Source: Argopecten irradians (Eukaryota > Mollusca > Bivalvia > Pectinida > Pectinidae). From it: a DNA stretch of 64,000 nucleotides. The stretch is from positions 32,911,528 to 32,975,527 of the forward strand of contig NC_091142.1 in the NCBI RefSeq assembly GCF_041381155.1. Reading direction: 5' to 3'. The notes under the pieces were generated by a model. It saw nothing but the letters and a program-made list of their open reading frames with translations. It was not told the origin of the DNA and searched no databases. This document shows positions 14,180 to 26,400 of this stretch, piece by piece; the stretch's first letter is position 1; every line of letters starts with the position of its first letter. The position numbers and the translations under genes are program-made.

Positions 14180-16970
14180 CGATGTCGATCTATTACAGGT
14201 AATAGAATTTTTTTCTCGCGCCTCTAAGATACATTTGTATAATTAAACCATCTATAAACGCGTTCAGTGTAAAATTATGCCGTCTTGGGCCTCCTGGTTC
14301 AAAGCCGATTGGCCATTTCATCCGCGCTTCGAATTTAGTCATTCCACGTAAAACTTATATATATATCGGTATATGTTGTTTTAATAATAAAAAAACATCA
14401 ACCAAACAATGCATGATAAATGACTAAATGTACATATTTCCAATAACATTTATTGTCTAAAGCGTGTGACGTCACCGATTCGAGAGTATGACGTCACATG
14501 CGCGGACTGTAATTACAAGAATGTCGTTAAATTCCGCCAAAAATCGCGTAAAGGTACCAGACAGATGTGGCCAAGTGAACTATTCCACTATTAATTAGTT
14601 AATTTGTATTTTATTAATTTGATTGTATTATATATTGATACATGGGTTGTATATTGTTTTAATTTCATTTGTTTTAAAGTAATTTCTTTCAGGTCAATGT
14701 AATGATGATGTCTCATTGAATTATGTATCACAGAGTGTGGTAAGTGCTCTGTGATATACAAGTAATATATATATGTAGAGTGAGCTCACTCACTCTGCCT
14801 GGTGAGCTGTAAACAGATTTTACCCGTGTATGTATGAAGTATGTATGGTCATGTGACTTGTCTTTGTGAATGTCCACTATTAAATGTACTGTCCATGTCC
14901 TGGGTGCATGTAGAGTAAAGTCCAGTGTTTGACCTTGACCTGACCTATCTGACCTGTTGTCTTATTGTTTAATATATTTTTGGAGGGAAAGTCTTTGTCC
15001 AAAAATTAGACAGTAGCTTGAGATCTGGGAAAGGAGCAACATCTCCCTTTTTGGAGATCTGTATCATGATACGCGCCAATAAGCTACAAACCCAAATGTA
15101 AGTCTAATACTTTTTATATTATCTTTTTACATATTATTTTGGTATCTAAAGTATGGTAATTAAGAAATGTAGATTTATTCAATTAATTATTGAGAAAGTG
15201 TATACATTTTGTATAGAGTGCAATTCGAAATAGATTGTAACTTACATTTGGCATATCTCTAACTGTGTAATTTGTGTATGTGTTTTAAAAGTAATTGTGT
15301 ATGGTTTTATACTTGTTACTGATTGATTTATTCATAAATCTTTCAGTGGAATCATGTAGATGTCTGCTATTGTGCTGTATACATTATAGTCATAAGCGAC
15401 CCTTTACCCATAGTTGAGGTAAGCTACATACACATTATAGTTAGAAATGCTTTGTATACTTATCTGATTAAGTAAGATATTATTGAATTTGCTATAATAT
15501 GTAACCCACTGTAATATTTATGTGTATATCGGAATAATATCTATTTTCCATATTGTACTAGTTTAAATGGTGTTAAGTGTGCAAGTGGATTATTTCCCCT
15601 TGTTCGTAACAAGTGGGTTACTTCCCCATGTTACCTGACAAGCGGATTACCTCCCCTTGTGTATATTGTACTCTTTATGTATATTTATAGAGTATAGAGT
15701 AAATATTTCTCTTTATCTATCATGCTAATGCATGGTTGTAAGGTAATGGTTACTACCTTTACTGATAGGAAATTATAAAGTTTTACTTATGTATTTGTAT
15801 CTATATAACTGTGATATTTCGATAGGGATAACTTGTCTAGTGTACACGTTGAGTATTGTATGTTAGTTATGGTAGCAATCCTAATGTACTTTTATTTATA
15901 TGTTTCAGGGTTCTATCTACATGTCTATCTATCTATATCTATATCAATAAGCAGATACATGTACGTACATCCATTGTTGTATATGGACCAACTGAACCCA
16001 CATGCAGGCAGTACAACATTTATGGTGAATAAATACCAGTGAACCCGACCCGGTTGTCCCTGAGTTTTAATTGCTAAGATCCAGTTTGCAACCCGGTTAC
16101 ACAGATAGGACGAGATAGAAAAATCTAGCACTGGGTATCACGTGACATTTCCTTGTTCGAGGTGCGAGAATGTAATCTCTCCAACTCAACAATGAGGGAA
16201 ATTGATAGGTTCAGTCCGCTTATCAGAGAAACTTGGTTAGATAACAATTTTGACGACAAAATCATTAAAGCCGCATAATCCGTATCTTTCAGGTTCCGTA
16301 AATCAACAAAAGAAAATAAGGGTGCATATATTATAAAAAGTGATTAACTTTCCCCTAATTACACACCAAAAAAAGTCCCGAGTTCAAAAGAAATTAATGA
16401 TTAAAAGTTCGATATCCAGAATGTTTGAATATACATACCGCGCCATTTTCAATGCTTAGACGATCACGTGACTTTCCAGACCAAACGAAATGGCGTGCCC
16501 AGTCAAAAGTATGTCGTTCATGTTAGCAGGGACTTCTACGGAAGAATTTGTTACTTATTATGAACATGTGAATGTTTTGTTATGTGATGAAGTTAAAGAG
16601 TCCTCCAGAACAATATATATACATTTTCGTTGTACACAATACTTCCATTCGGTCATTTTGAGTGTTTACAATACTGCGATCGGTTGACTATGCTTTGCCT
16701 AATTTCGAGGGGCCACCGGAGGGATTTTTGTGGGAACGGTATTCAAACTTAAAATACGTGTTGCGATACCATGCATCGTACTAGACGAGATATTAAATTG
16801 AACAAAAGTAAACCAGATATATAGATATTGGTATTAATAAATAATGAAATAGACAAGATACATGTATATCGTACTAGATAGAGACAAAAATGGTTATCTA
16901 CATGTAAATCTCTGGTGATACTATTTTTTTTAAATAAATATCTCAAACGATAATTGACTTGCCTAGGATA
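14180..16970. other. Intergenic stretch, no gene recognised
   Basis: AT-rich sequence with scattered TATATA tracts and short frames of 65-78 codons on both strands (for example 15833-16131 and 16490-16687). None shows a recognisable motif or paired splice sites. Nothing further can be supported. Confidence 0.35.
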
Positions 16971-16971
16971 A

Positions 16972-17144
16972 CTTAGACTGGCCACCAGACCCTAAGTTGC
17001 TGATAAGACTTTCTCAGTAGAGTTCTTTAATAGATCATCTCCCCTTAGTTTAAAACTTAGAATCAGGCACTTAGTAGAGACAAATATAATCAAGCCAATT
17101 TTTAGTGATTTTTTTAATATTTTAGAGACTGGTGGCCAGCCTAA
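16972..17144. mobile_element. 173 bp MITE with terminal inverted repeats and GGATAA duplication
   Basis: The left terminus CTTAGACTGGCCACCAG is mirrored by CTGGTGGCCAGCCTAA at the right. The element is flanked on both sides by GGATAA (16966-16971 and 17145-17150), a plausible target-site duplication. The interior is AT-rich and non-coding. This is a classic miniature inverted-repeat element; the superfamily is not assigned. Confidence 0.7.
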
Positions 17145-18650
17145 GGATAACTATTTGTTTTTTATATGTCCAAATGAAATGTAATTATAAATCAAGTAAA
17201 ATAAGCACGGAGAGCAAACTTGACACAATGTTCATTTCTGTTCAATGTCATACATGTATGTGTATACATTAATGATTTTGTATACATATCTATTAGTGAT
17301 AAAAAAACCCATCATGTACCGCCATAAACGAGTATTAAACTTTATACATGTATGAATAATTCTGAGATTTATGTTGTAAAAGCTCCATGTTTGTTAAAAA
17401 AAACATGATGATAAATTTCTGGTGAAACTATAAACATTTGGTTGTATGATTTCAAATATTACAAAAAAAAAAAAAAAAAAAAAGAAAGAAAGGTTGAGGT
17501 TGATATAAGGCGGTTTAATGTGTGTTAAAAGTTCTCAATGTCTAACATGCAATTACGTACATTTTTTCTGTGTAGATAATGAAGACAGCTCTCTTGGTTA
17601 AATTTGTGATGTACATATACATAAAGCTAGCCAATGAACCATATACAATGTAGCTACCATATTATATTATATTATGTCCAGAGTTTGCCTCTGAAACAAG
17701 TGAATCAGAAGTATGTATATAATGAAAGACCTAGGTGTCTCTTACAGTCATATTCATACACAAATAGCACATTCATGTACATTGTCTAGTGTACATGTAC
17801 ACATATTATGCATTGAATTTCAAGTCAAAGAAAAAATTGACTGGATTTCAAAATAGCATCCAGTAGTAAATAAGCTGACCATGGCATGTGATTCTCATGT
17901 CATCAGAGTAATTGCAGTAAAAAATTTTTTAGTATATATAGTCCAACCTGTTGGAAAATATAACTTTATTAGAAGTATTTTGTTAGTTTATTTTAATACA
18001 TATATTCAAGCAATCCGAATTCCTTTTGTGTAATCTTGCTCCAAACACTAGTGGAATTGCTAAGAGCTTGTACATGTAGACCTTGATTGACTTGGACTAA
18101 TTAGAAGTTATTGTCAGTCTATTCCTTTCTAATTCAACAAAGCTTTAAAGATAGTTAATGATGACTAATGTAAGTTAACCACAGGCTTTTGTCTCTATAG
18201 ATATACGGATATTCTTATATACATTTTTGTATGTGCATATGTGTATTACACAACAACAAGATTTTTTTTATTACACATAGGGATATCTGTATATCTATAG
18301 AGCCAAAATCTTGAGATTTTTGACACTGACTTTTGACCCAAATGACCTTTGATCTAGCCGGGGTCTTGTTTGCTATTTATTTTCTGTATTTGAATATTTC
18401 TAAATTTCTAAAATGAACACTACACTACATAATTAAACAACTCAGATAAATGACATTATTTTAATGATTTATTGTTCATAAATTATTAAAAAGATATACA
18501 TTTATAATCATTGTTTATAAACACGCAGTAATCAATATTATACCGTTTTTTCATTTGTGTGAAGAAGAAATAAATTATCTATTAAAAAAAATCCTGGTGA
18601 TTATAGTAATTAATTATAATATGATTGTACTACAAGTCTGAATCTGTCCT
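17145..18650. other. Intergenic stretch with a poly-A run and a fold-back
   Basis: It contains a poly-A tract at about 17462-17482. An inverted repeat at about 18195-18305 pairs TCTCTATAGATATACGGATAT with ATATCTGTATATCTATAGAG. No coding sequence was recognised. Confidence 0.4.
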
Positions 18651-18695
18651 TCCTTCTTTTCTTTCTGGTTCATAATGTGTACATAACAAAAAGAC

Positions 18696-18811
18696 TTTAT
18701 TTTTTTACTGTCAGTATTGATCTCAGAGACACATGTAGTTGTTTTCCCTCTTATTTTTTGGCAAGCTGCCATCTTGCACTTCTGTCATCTGGTTGAAGGT
18801 CCCATACATTC
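18696..18811 (-). other. Possible 3' terminal exon of a minus-strand gene
   Basis: On the minus strand an acceptor-like TTCTTTATAG ends at 18812. A short open frame follows, reading NVWDLQPDDRSARWQLAKK then TAA. An AATAAA lies about 60 bases further on (reverse complement at 18696-18701). The peptide is charged and looks more protein-like than its surroundings, but I do not recognise it. Only a 19-codon frame is available, and no upstream coding exon could be joined with confidence. It may equally be chance; RNA-seq would decide. Confidence 0.2.
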
Positions 18812-19499
18812 TATAAAGAAATTATGGACTAAATGTCAGTTAATGTACAGAGATAAATACTGTATAGGCCTACATGTATGTACATAATCTTCCAGTTTAA
18901 GCCTACATGTATGTTGTCAGACACAAATTTATAACAATTACACATCTTTTGAATACTGTAAAGTTCATCAAATTCAAACCTCACTAGATACTACCGAGTC
19001 ATTTCTTGAAGTGGCTTCTTTAATACAGTAATATCCATAGCAAACAGCACAGTAAAATGATGTAGGCCTATATATATACTCCTGACGCTATAACATTAGC
19101 TACAATAGTGTACATATCGTACATAACACTGAAAAATGCGATCATCCTTTACTAGCTAATAAGGGAAACACGTATGTAATCCAAGATTAAATCTGTTATC
19201 GTCCCCCAATTTATCAACACTTTTCCTGGTTTCTATTTTACTATGGTACCAGCTCAGAAAAGCGACCAAAACACTTTTATAGAATATAACTGTCACAGTA
19301 CCCCTTCGGGGCCCCACTCACCTTTTAGAGAAGAAGAGAAGTCAGTTTATGTGGTTTTAGTAGATCATTCACAAGTCATAGTTGTTGTCATAGCTCTAAT
19401 TCGTCTCCATACATTATTCTCAGCAAATCACTACATGTCTAGTTTAATTTCAATGTTCTCCTTATTCACGTCGAATCAGCAGTTATTCTAAGCCGGTGA

Positions 19500-19530
19500 G
19501 CTTTATTTCCGGACATGCGCAAAGTAGCAT
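19500..19530. promoter_or_regulatory. Possible promoter elements (ETS- and NRF1-like) 5' of SLC22 gene A
   Basis: TTTCCGG followed directly by ACATGCGCAAAG resembles an ETS site next to an NRF1 half-site, a combination found in TATA-less, often bidirectional promoters. The region to about 19760 is locally richer in CpG than its surroundings. On the minus side, a strong donor-like AAAAG|GTGAGTG lies at 19322/19321 (reverse complement). On the plus side, a donor-like AAAGAG|GTAAGA lies at 19896/19897. Motif matching by eye only. Confidence 0.2.
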
Positions 19531-19849
19531 TTCTAAGCTTTGAAGGCGGTAACTTTTGATTTTCTGTCGGACCGCGCATTTAATATACGGATTATGAGGC
19601 TTTAATCTCAGGTATAACACCGAAACTATGTGCATAATCTACGATATAGCAGATAAGAAAAATAAAGTTACGTGACATTACGGGTGGGGCTATCCTCAAA
19701 CAAATCGATCTCAAACTATGGTGCAGAAAGCTTTGCGCGTTATCGCTAACAACAAACAATTAATATGCAGACACTTGTTGATATCATAGCAACCAAGAAA
19801 TGTTACGAGCTGCTACATCTTAATCTCGCATACACTTTGGTCAAAGTTT

Positions 19850-19896
19850 TTCTGCCATTTGACTACTTCTCAACTTAAGATTGACTGGTAAAAGAG
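19850..19896 (+). other. Candidate 5' non-coding exon of SLC22 gene A
   Basis: A good donor, AAAGAG|GTAAGA, lies at 19896/19897, about 210 bp before the acceptor TTTACAG at 20108 that opens the first coding exon. Because that acceptor sits immediately before the start codon, an upstream untranslated exon is required, and this is the best local candidate. The 5' boundary is unknown. Confidence 0.35.
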
Positions 19897-20108
19897 GTAA
19901 GATCGATTTTAGTCTTGTTGCTTTTATTAAATTAATGTACCTTATGTTGACAGTGTTTTAAAGTATTCGAAACTACGATTTAGAAAATTTAAACGTATTC
20001 CGTGCTTGAAATCGAATGAAAATGAACATTTGTGATTGGTATATTTGCTATTACAGGCTGTTGTAGCATACGATATTTCATAATAGTCTCATTCTTGCCC
20101 GTTTACAG

Positions 20109-20492
20109 ATTATGAACGTAAACATGTTGGAGAACGGAACTCAGCTAGGTGGGCTGAAAACGAAGACGGTTGCCCTTGATGAGCTTCTCCCTAGACTGGG
20201 TCATCCCGGGAAGTTCCAAGTCATCACATTCCTACTTCTTGCATTAAACTATTTCTTTGTTTGTTTCAACCACGTTTGTATGGCATTTTACGGCTCCACG
20301 CCAAAACACCAATGTGAAGACAGTGCCATTGTGAATGGAAATACCACTGTACTTGGTGTAACTCACGGGAAATGTACAACATCTTACATCCTGGGGAATG
20401 GTCAGAACACAACTATCACGTGTAAGGCTGATCCTAAGGGGATGTGGAGCTATACTCCGTACTCAGACAGGGAAACTACCATCATCATGGAG
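20109..20492 (+). CDS. Gene A coding exon 1: N-terminus, TM1, extracellular loop
   Basis: It opens after the acceptor TTTACAG (AG at 20107-20108) and is followed by the donor GAG|GTATGG; the exon ends in phase 0 after ATCATGGAG. It encodes the cytosolic LLPRLGHPGKFQ segment, TM1 (VITFLLLALNYFFVC) and most of the large loop, with NGNTT and QNTT sequons. ATGs at 20112 and 20124 are both in frame. The last 22 nt of this exon plus the donor seed the intron 1 minisatellite. Confidence 0.93.
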
Positions 20493-23400
20493 GTATGGAA
20501 CAACTATACCGCAGTCACGAGGGGTGGGGAGGGGGAAAATACCATCAAAATTGAGGTATCGAAATAATATGAACCAGTCACGAGGGATGAGGGAGGGGGA
20601 AGCTACCATCATCATGGAGGTATCGAACTACTATTCCGCAGTCACTAGGGTAGGGAGGTGGGAGGGGGAAGCTAACATCATAATGGAGGTATCAAACTAC
20701 TATGTCGCTGTCACGAGGGTAGGGGAGGTAGGGAGGAACTAACATCGTAATGATGGTATCGAACTACTATGTCGCTGTCACAAGGATATGAGAGGTGGGA
20801 TGGGAAGCTAATATCATAATCGTGGTAATAAACTACTATATCGTTGTCACGAGGGAAGTGGAGGTGGGAGGGGAAGCTAACATCATAATGAGTGTATCGA
20901 ACTACTATGTCGCTGTCACGAGGGTAGGGGAGGTGGGAGGGGAAGCTAACATAATAATGAGGGTATCGAACTACTATGTCGCTGTCACTAGGGTAGGGAG
21001 GTGGGAGAGGGAATCTAACATCATAATGGAGGTATCAAACTACTATGTCGATGTCACGAGGGTAGGGGAGGTGGGGAGGAACTAACATCGTAATGATGGT
21101 ATCGAACTACTATGTCGCTGTCACAAGGGTATGAGAGGTGGGAGGGGAAGCTAACATCATAATCGTGGTAATAAACTACTATATCGTTGTCACGAGGGTA
21201 GGGGAGGTGGGAGGGGAAGCTAACATCATAATGATGGTATCGAACTACTATGTCGCTGTCACAAGGGTATGAGAGGTGGGAGGGGAAGCTAACATCATAA
21301 TCGTGGTAATAAACTACTATATCGTTGTCACGAGGGAAGTGGAGGTGGGAGGGGAAGCTAACATCATAATGAGTGTATCGAACTACTATGTCGCTGTCAC
21401 GAGGGTAGGGGAGGTGGGAGGGGAAGCTAACATCATAGTAAGGGTATCGAACTGCTATGTCTCTGTCACGAGGGTAGGGGAGGTGGGAGGGGAAGCTAAC
21501 ATCATAATGAGGGTATCGAACTACTATGTCGCTGTCACGAGGGTAGGGGAGGTGGGAGGGGAAGCTAACATCATAATGAGGGTATCGAACTACTATGTCG
21601 CTGTCACGAGGGTAGGGGAGGTGGGAGGGGAAGCTAACATCATAATCGTGGTATTAAACTACTATATCGTTGTCACAAGGGTAGGAGAGGTGGGAGGGGA
21701 AGCTAACATCATAATGAGTGTATCGAAATGCTATGTCTCTGTCACGAGGGTAGGGGAGGTGGGAGGGGAAGCTAACATCATAATGAGGGTATCGAACTAC
21801 TATGTCGCTGTCACGAGGGTAGGGGAGGTGGGAGGGGAAGCTAACATCATAATGGGGGTATCGAACTACTATGTCGCTGTCACGAGGGTAGGGGAGGTGG
21901 GAGGGGAAGCTAACATCATAATGAGGGTATCGAACTACTATGTCGCTGTCACGAGGTAGGGGTAGGGTAGGAGGTGGGAGGGGAAGCTAACATCATAATC
22001 GTGGTAATAAACTACTATGTCGCTGTCACGAGGGTAGGGGAGGTGGGAGGGGAAGCTAACATCATAATGAGGGTATGACGAACTACTATGTCGCTGTCAC
22101 GAGGGTAGGGGAGGTGGGAGGGGAAGCTAACATCATAATGAGGGTATAAACTACTATGTCGCTGTCACGAGGGTAGGGGAGGTGGGAGGGGAAGCTAACA
22201 TCATAATGATGGTATCGAACTACTATATGTCGCTGTCACGAGGGTAGGGGAGGTGGGAGGGGAAGCTAACATCATAATGATGGTATAAAAGCTAACTATA
22301 TCGCTGTCACGAGGGTAGGAGGAGGTGGGAGGGGAAGCTAACATCGTAATGATGGTATCGAACTACTATGCCGCAGTCACGAGGGTAGGGGAGGTGGGAG
22401 GGATCTAGAGTATAACATCCAGTAATGATGGAACTAACATCTAAGATGGTATCGAACTACTATGCCGCAGTCACGAGGGTAGGGAGGTGGGAGGGGGAAG
22501 CTAACATCATAATGATGGTATCGAACTACTATGCCGCAGTCACAAGGGTAGGGGAGGTGGGAGGGGAAGCTAACATCATAATATGGTATCGAACTACTTT
22601 CCGCAGTCACGAGGGTAGGGGAGGTGGGGGAGGAACTAACATCGTAATCATGGTATCGAACTACTTTGCCGCGCAGTCACGAAGGGTATGTGCTGAGTGG
22701 AGGTGGGAGGGGGACTAAACATCATATAAATAGATGGTAATCGAACTACTATGTCGCTGTCACGAGGGTAGGGGAGGTGGGGAGGGAAGCTAACATCATA
22801 ATGGATGGTATCGAACTACTATGCCGCAGTCACGAGGGTAGGGGAGGTGGGGAGGAACTAACATCATAATGATCTGTATGGTATCGAACTACTATGTCGC
22901 TGTCACGAGGGTAGGGAGGTGGGAGGGGAAGCTAACATCATAATGGGGTATCGAACTACTATGTCGCTGTCACGAGGGTAGGGGAGTGGGAGGGGCTAAC
23001 ATCTAAATCACTAATAGAGGATGAAGCTACATTATAATCGTGGAACTATATCGTTGTCACGAGGTAGGGGAGGGGAGGGAAGCTAACGCATAATCGTGTA
23101 ACACGTTGTCACGAGGGAAGTGGAGGTGGGAGGGAAGCTAACATCATAATAGTGTATCGAAATGCTATTCTCTGTCCAGGGTAGGGGAGGTGGGGAGGAA
23201 TTAACATCGTAATGATGTCCGATACTATGTCGCTGTCACGAGGGTAGGGGAGGGTGGGAGGGAAGCTAACATCATAATGATGGTATCGAAGTACTATGCC
23301 GCAGTCACGAGGGTAGGAGAGGTGGGAGGGGAAGCTAACATCGTAAAGACGGTATTAAACTACTATGCCGCAGTCACAAGGGTAGGGAGGTGGGAGGGGA

Positions 23401-26400
23401 AGCTAACATCATAATGATGGTATCGAACTACAATGTCGCTGTCACGAGGGTAGGGGAGGTGGGGGGAAGCTAACATCGTAATGATGGTATCGAACTACTA
23501 TGCCGCAGTCACGAGGGTAGGGGAGGTGGGGAGGAACTAACATCGTAATCATGGTATCGAACTACTTTGCCGCAGTCACAAGGGTAGGGGAGGTGGGGAG
23601 GAACTAACATCGTAATCATGGTATCGAACTACTATGCCGCAGTCACGAGGGTATTGGAGGTGGGGAGGAACTAACATCATAATGATGGTATGGAACTACT
23701 TTGCCGCAGTCACGAGGTAGGGGTAACATCGGTATCGAACTATCAGGAGTCGTAATCATGGATCGAACTACTATGCCGCAGTCACGAGGGTAGGGGAGGT
23801 GGGGAGGAACTAACATCATAATGATGGTATCGAACTACTATGTCGCAGTCACAAGGGTAGGGGAGGTGGGAGGGGGAAGCTAACATCATAATGATGGTAT
23901 CGAACTACTTTGCCGCAGTCACGAGGGTAGAGGGAGGTGGGAGGAACTAACATCGTAATCATGGTATCGAAACTACTTTGCCGCAGTCACGAGGGTAGGG
24001 GAGGTGGGGAGGAACTAACATCTCGTAATCATGGTATCGAACTACTAATTGCCGCAGTCACAAGTAGGTAGTGGGAGGGGGGGAGGAACTAACATCGTAA
24101 TGATGGTATCGAACTACTAACACGAGGGTATTTAACATCATAATGTGTGTATCGAATACTATGCCGCAGTCACAAGGGAAGGGGAGGTGGGGGGGACTAA
24201 CATCGTAACGATGGTATGAACTACTATCCACAGTCACGAGGGAAGGGGAGATGGGAGAACTAAGATCGTAATGATGGTATTAGAAACTATGTCCATGTCG
24301 ATGTCACGAGGGTAGGGAGGTGGGATGGGGAAGCTACATCATAATTGTGGGTATCGCTAACTACAGTACGCTGTCACGAGGGTAGGTGGAGGTGGGAGGT
24401 GGAAGCTAAACATCAATAATGAATGTATCGAACTACTAATACCGCTGTCACGAGGGTGTGGTGAGGAGTGTAAGCTCGCATTATAATCGTGGGTATTAAA
24501 ACTACTATATCATTTGTCACGAGGTAAGGGAGGTGGGAGGGAGCTAACATCATAATCGATTGATAAACTCGAGAACTATGCCGTTATTGTCACGAGGGAA
24601 TTGAGAGGTGGGAGGGTAAGCTAACATCATAATGATGGTATCGAATGCTAATGTCTCCTGTCACGAAGGTGGTAGGGGAGGTTGGGAGAGAATTAAACAT
24701 CGTAAAGATGGTTCTCGAACTACTATGTCCGCTTGTCACGAGGGTAGGTGAAGGTTGGAGGAAGCTAACATCATAATGATGGTATCTATAGACGGTAATA
24801 CTACTTTGCCGCAGTCACGAGGGTAGGGGAGGTGGGGAGGAACTAACATCGTAATGATGGTATCGAACTACTATGCCGCAGTCACGAGGGTAGGGAGGTG
24901 GGAGGGGGGGGAACTAACATCGTAATGATGGTATCGAACTACTATGCCGCAGTCACAAGGGTAGGGAGGTGGGGAGGGGAAGCTAACATCATAATGATGG
25001 TATCGAACTACTTTGCCGCAGTCACAAGGGTAGGGGAGGTGGGGAGGAACTAACATCGTAATCATGGTATCGAACTACTATGCCGCAGTCACAAGGGTAG
25101 GGGAGGTGGGGAGGAACTAACATCATAATGATGGTATTAACTACTATGCCGCAGTCACGAGGGTAGGGGAGGTGGGGAGGAACTAACATCGTAATGAAAC
25201 TACATGCGCAGTCACGAGGTAGGGTGGAGGACTAACATCATAATGATGTATCGAACTACTATGTCGCTGTCACAAGGGTAGGGGAGGTGGGAGGGGGAAG
25301 CTAACATCATAATGATGGTATCGAACTACTATGCCGCAGTCACGAGGGTAGGGGAGGTGGGAGGAACTAACATCGTAATGATGGTATCGAACTACTATCC
25401 GCAGTCACGAGGGTAGGGGAGGTGGGGAGGAACTAACATCGTAAGATGGTATCGAACTACTTTGCCGCAGTCACGAGGGTAGGGGAGGTGGGAGGAACTA
25501 ACATCGTAATGATGGTATAAACTACTATGTCGCTGTCACAGGGTAGGAGGGGAGGGGAGCTAATCTATGGTATTACATTGTGCTGGAACTAACATAGTAA
25601 TCGAGGTATGAAGTACGACTAAGACTACTATGTCGCTGTCACGAGGGTAGGGGAGGTGGGAGGGGAAGAACTAACATCGTAATGATGGTATCGAACTACT
25701 ATGCCGCAGTCACAAGGGTAGGTGGGGAGGGGTGGGAGGAAGCTAACATCGTAATGATGGTATCGAACTACTATATGCCGCAGTCACGGAGGGTAGGGGA
25801 GGTGGGAGGGAAAGCTAACATCGTAATGATGGTATCGAACTACTATGCCGCAGTCACGAGGGTAGGGGAGGTGGGGAGGAACTAACATCGTAATGATGGT
25901 ATCGAACTAATGCCGCAGTCACAGGGTAGGGGTGGGGAGGGATGATGGTATCGAACTACTGCCGCATCAGGAGGAAGTGAGGAATGATGGTATCGAACTA
26001 CTATGCCGCAGTCACAAGGGTAGGGGAGGTGGGGAGGAACTAACATCGTAATGACGGTATCGAACTACTATGTCGCTGTCACGAGGGTAGGGGAGGTGGG
26101 AGGGAGAAGCTTACATCATAATGATGGTATTGTACTACTATGCCGCAGTCACAAGGCTAGGGGAGGTGGGGAGGAACTAACATCGTAATGACGGTATCGA
26201 ACTACTATGTCGCTGTCACGAGGGTAGGGGAGGTGGGAGGGAGAAGCTTACATCATAATGATGGTATTGTACTACTATGCCGCAGTCACAAGGCTAGGGG
26301 AGGTGGGGAGGAACTAACATCGTAACGATGGTATTGTACTACTATCCCACAGTCACGAGGGTAGGGGAGGTGGGAGGGAAAGCTAACATCATAATGATGG

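Noticed and set aside
24871..25065. Antisense frame with PPHLPYPCDCG repeats
   Set aside because: Reverse-strand translation of the 69 bp minisatellite.
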